Shown in pieces: positions 5,677 through 6,956 of a stretch of DNA of 6,956 nucleotides (the first letter of the stretch is position 1; each line of letters opens with the position of its first letter). The stretch comes from JBEVEP01 sp040512755 (GTDB lineage Bacteria; Pseudomonadota; Alphaproteobacteria; Rhizobiales; Rhizobiaceae). Below the pieces are notes generated by a model that saw only the letters and a program-made list of their open reading frames with translations, was not told the origin of the DNA and did not search any database. The stretch spans positions 1-6,956 of the forward strand of contig JBEVEP010000279.1 in the NCBI GenBank assembly GCA_040512755.1, written 5' to 3'. Position numbers and translations under genes: made by a program.

Positions 5677-6956
5677 ATGGACGTCGTCGTCGTCGAATCG
5701 CCGGCAAAAGCGAAAACGATCAACAAATACCTCGGCAGGAACTACAAGGTTCTGGCTTCCTTCGGTCATGTTCGCGACCTCCCCGCCAAAGACGGCTCCG
5801 TACGGCCGGATGACGATTTCGCGATGTCCTGGGCGGTCGATACGGCTTCGGCAAAGCGGCTGACCGACATCGCCAAGGCCATGAAGGATGCCGACGGCCT
5901 GATCCTCGCCACCGACCCCGATCGCGAAGGGGAAGCCATCTCCTGGCATGTGTTGGAGGTTCTGCGGCAAAAGCGTGCGCTGAAGGACAAGTCCGTCAGG
6001 CGCGTGGTCTTCAACGCTATCACCAAGCAGTCGGTGCTCGATGCGATGGCCAATCCTCGCGACATCGACGCGCCGCTGGTCGACGCCTACCTTGCGCGCC
6101 GCGCCCTCGATTATCTCGTCGGGTTCACGCTGTCACCGGTCCTTTGGCGCAAACTGCCAGGCGCGCGTTCCGCCGGACGCGTACAGTCCGTGGCCTTGCG
6201 TCTGGTTTGCGACCGCGAATCGGAGATCGAGCGCTTCATCCGCGAGGACTACTGGCAGATCGCCGCTCTTCTCAACACGCCGCGCAACGAGAAATTCGAG
6301 GCAAGGCTGACTGCCTTCGATGGAAAGAAGCTCCAGAAACTCGACATTTCCTCGCAAGCGCAGGCCGACGACATCAAGGCGATGCTCGATGGCGCGGCCT
6401 TCAAGGCGCTGTCGGTCGAAGCCAAGCCCACCAAGCGCAATCCCGGTCCGCCTTTCACAACGTCGACCCTCCAGCAGGCCGCCTCTTCGCGGCTTGGCTT
6501 TGCCGCAGTGCGCACCATGCAGGTGGCGCAGCGGCTCTACGAAGGCATCGAGATCGGCGGCGAAACGGCCGGCCTGATCACCTATATGCGTACCGATGGC
6601 GTGCAAATGGCTCCGGAGGCGATTACCGCTGCCCGTAGTGCGATCTCACATGAGTTCGGTGACAGGTACCTGCCGGAAAAGCCGCGCTACTACTCGACCA
6701 AAGCGAAAAACGCTCAGGAAGCGCATGAGGCGATCCGGCCGACGGATTTTTCGCGCACACCCGTTGAGGTGCGCAAATACCTCGATGCCGATCAGGCTCG
6801 CCTCTACGAGATGATCTGGAAGCGCGCGATCGCCAGCCAGATGCAGGCGGCGGAGATCGAGCGAACAACGGTTGAAATAGAGGCCGTCAACGGCGGCCGC
6901 GTGGCTGCCCTGCGAGCGGTGGGCTCGGTGATACGCTTCGACGGTTTCATCGCAGC
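5677..6956 (+). CDS. topA: DNA topoisomerase I, 3' end beyond the window
   Basis: Type IA topoisomerase that relaxes negative supercoils by cutting one strand through a 5'-phosphotyrosine link and passing the other through. The first 426 residues are visible and intact, roughly half of the usual alphaproteobacterial length. The TOPRIM domain comes first: VVVVESPAKAK at 3-13 (E7 is the general catalytic Glu) and the Mg-binding TDPDREGE at 79-86 (D80, D82, E84). Further on are ARRALDYLVGF near 138, SAGRVQS near 166, then ITYMRTDG at 301-308 with the catalytic tyrosine Y303 and its partner R305, and HEAIRPTD at 350-357. The C-terminal zinc-finger or repeat part is outside the window. The ATG at 5677 begins directly at the conserved VVVVESP segment, although the frame stays open upstream. 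The ribosome binding site is weak. G308 stands where E. coli has Ser, which I believe is common in alphaproteobacteria. Confidence 0.97.
   Translation, partial: MDVVVVESPAKAKTINKYLGRNYKVLASFGHVRDLPAKDGSVRPDDDFAMSWAVDTASAKRLTDIAKAMKDADGLILATDPDREGEAISWHVLEVLRQKRALKDKSVRRVVFNAITKQSVLDAMANPRDIDAPLVDAYLARRALDYLVGFTLSPVLWRKLPGARSAGRVQSVALRLVCDRESEIERFIREDYWQIAALLNTPRNEKFEARLTAFDGKKLQKLDISSQAQADDIKAMLDGAAFKALSVEAKPTKRNPGPPFTTSTLQQAASSRLGFAAVRTMQVAQRLYEGIEIGGETAGLITYMRTDGVQMAPEAITAARSAISHEFGDRYLPEKPRYYSTKAKNAQEAHEAIRPTDFSRTPVEVRKYLDADQARLYEMIWKRAIASQMQAAEIERTTVEIEAVNGGRVAALRAVGSVIRFDGFIA

Overview
The window reads as core chromosome of an alphaproteobacterium, most likely a Rhizobiales (Hyphomicrobiales) member near Mesorhizobium/Phyllobacteriaceae. 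This rests on high GC content, the gene order pyrB-pyrC'-plsY-dprA-topA that I know from rhizobia and Brucella, and the wording of the proteins themselves. I see no transposase, tRNA, rRNA, CRISPR array or prophage gene.

Layout. At the left, on the minus strand and cut by the window edge, lies an AidB-type acyl-CoA dehydrogenase (367 residues visible, TTG start at 1102). A 162-base divergent spacer (1103-1264) carries a good candidate sigma-70 promoter pointing right. From 1265 to 5244 four plus-strand genes are packed as one apparent operon: pyrB (aspartate carbamoyltransferase), a dihydroorotase-like pyrC', plsY (glycerol-3-phosphate acyltransferase) and dprA (DNA-protecting recombination mediator). 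pyrB/pyrC' and plsY/dprA each share an ATGA stop-start overlap, and pyrC'/plsY are 13 bases apart with a strong ribosome binding site in the gap. A 61-residue protein of unknown function is encoded convergently on the minus strand, its 3' end overlapping that of dprA by 21 bases. A 267-base divergent spacer with a cluster of TTGCARG repeats and a perfect palindrome (5505-5559) leads into topA (DNA topoisomerase I), which runs off the right edge with 426 residues visible.

How the genes fit together. PyrB makes carbamoyl-aspartate for pyrimidine synthesis. Its partner gene has the dihydroorotase fold but has lost both histidines of the HxH motif, the substrate-binding arginine beside them, the second-metal histidine and the catalytic aspartate, so it should be a structural, non-catalytic PyrC' as in class A aspartate carbamoyltransferases. 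A working dihydroorotase must then be encoded elsewhere. PlsY starts phospholipid synthesis; DprA and TopA act on DNA. The operon therefore joins nucleotide, membrane and DNA-handling functions by transcription and translational coupling rather than by one pathway.

Most of the window is ordinary housekeeping DNA. The points that repay a second look are the dead dihydroorotase, the repeat cluster before topA, the nearly leaderless pyrB promoter, and the small protein of unknown role.
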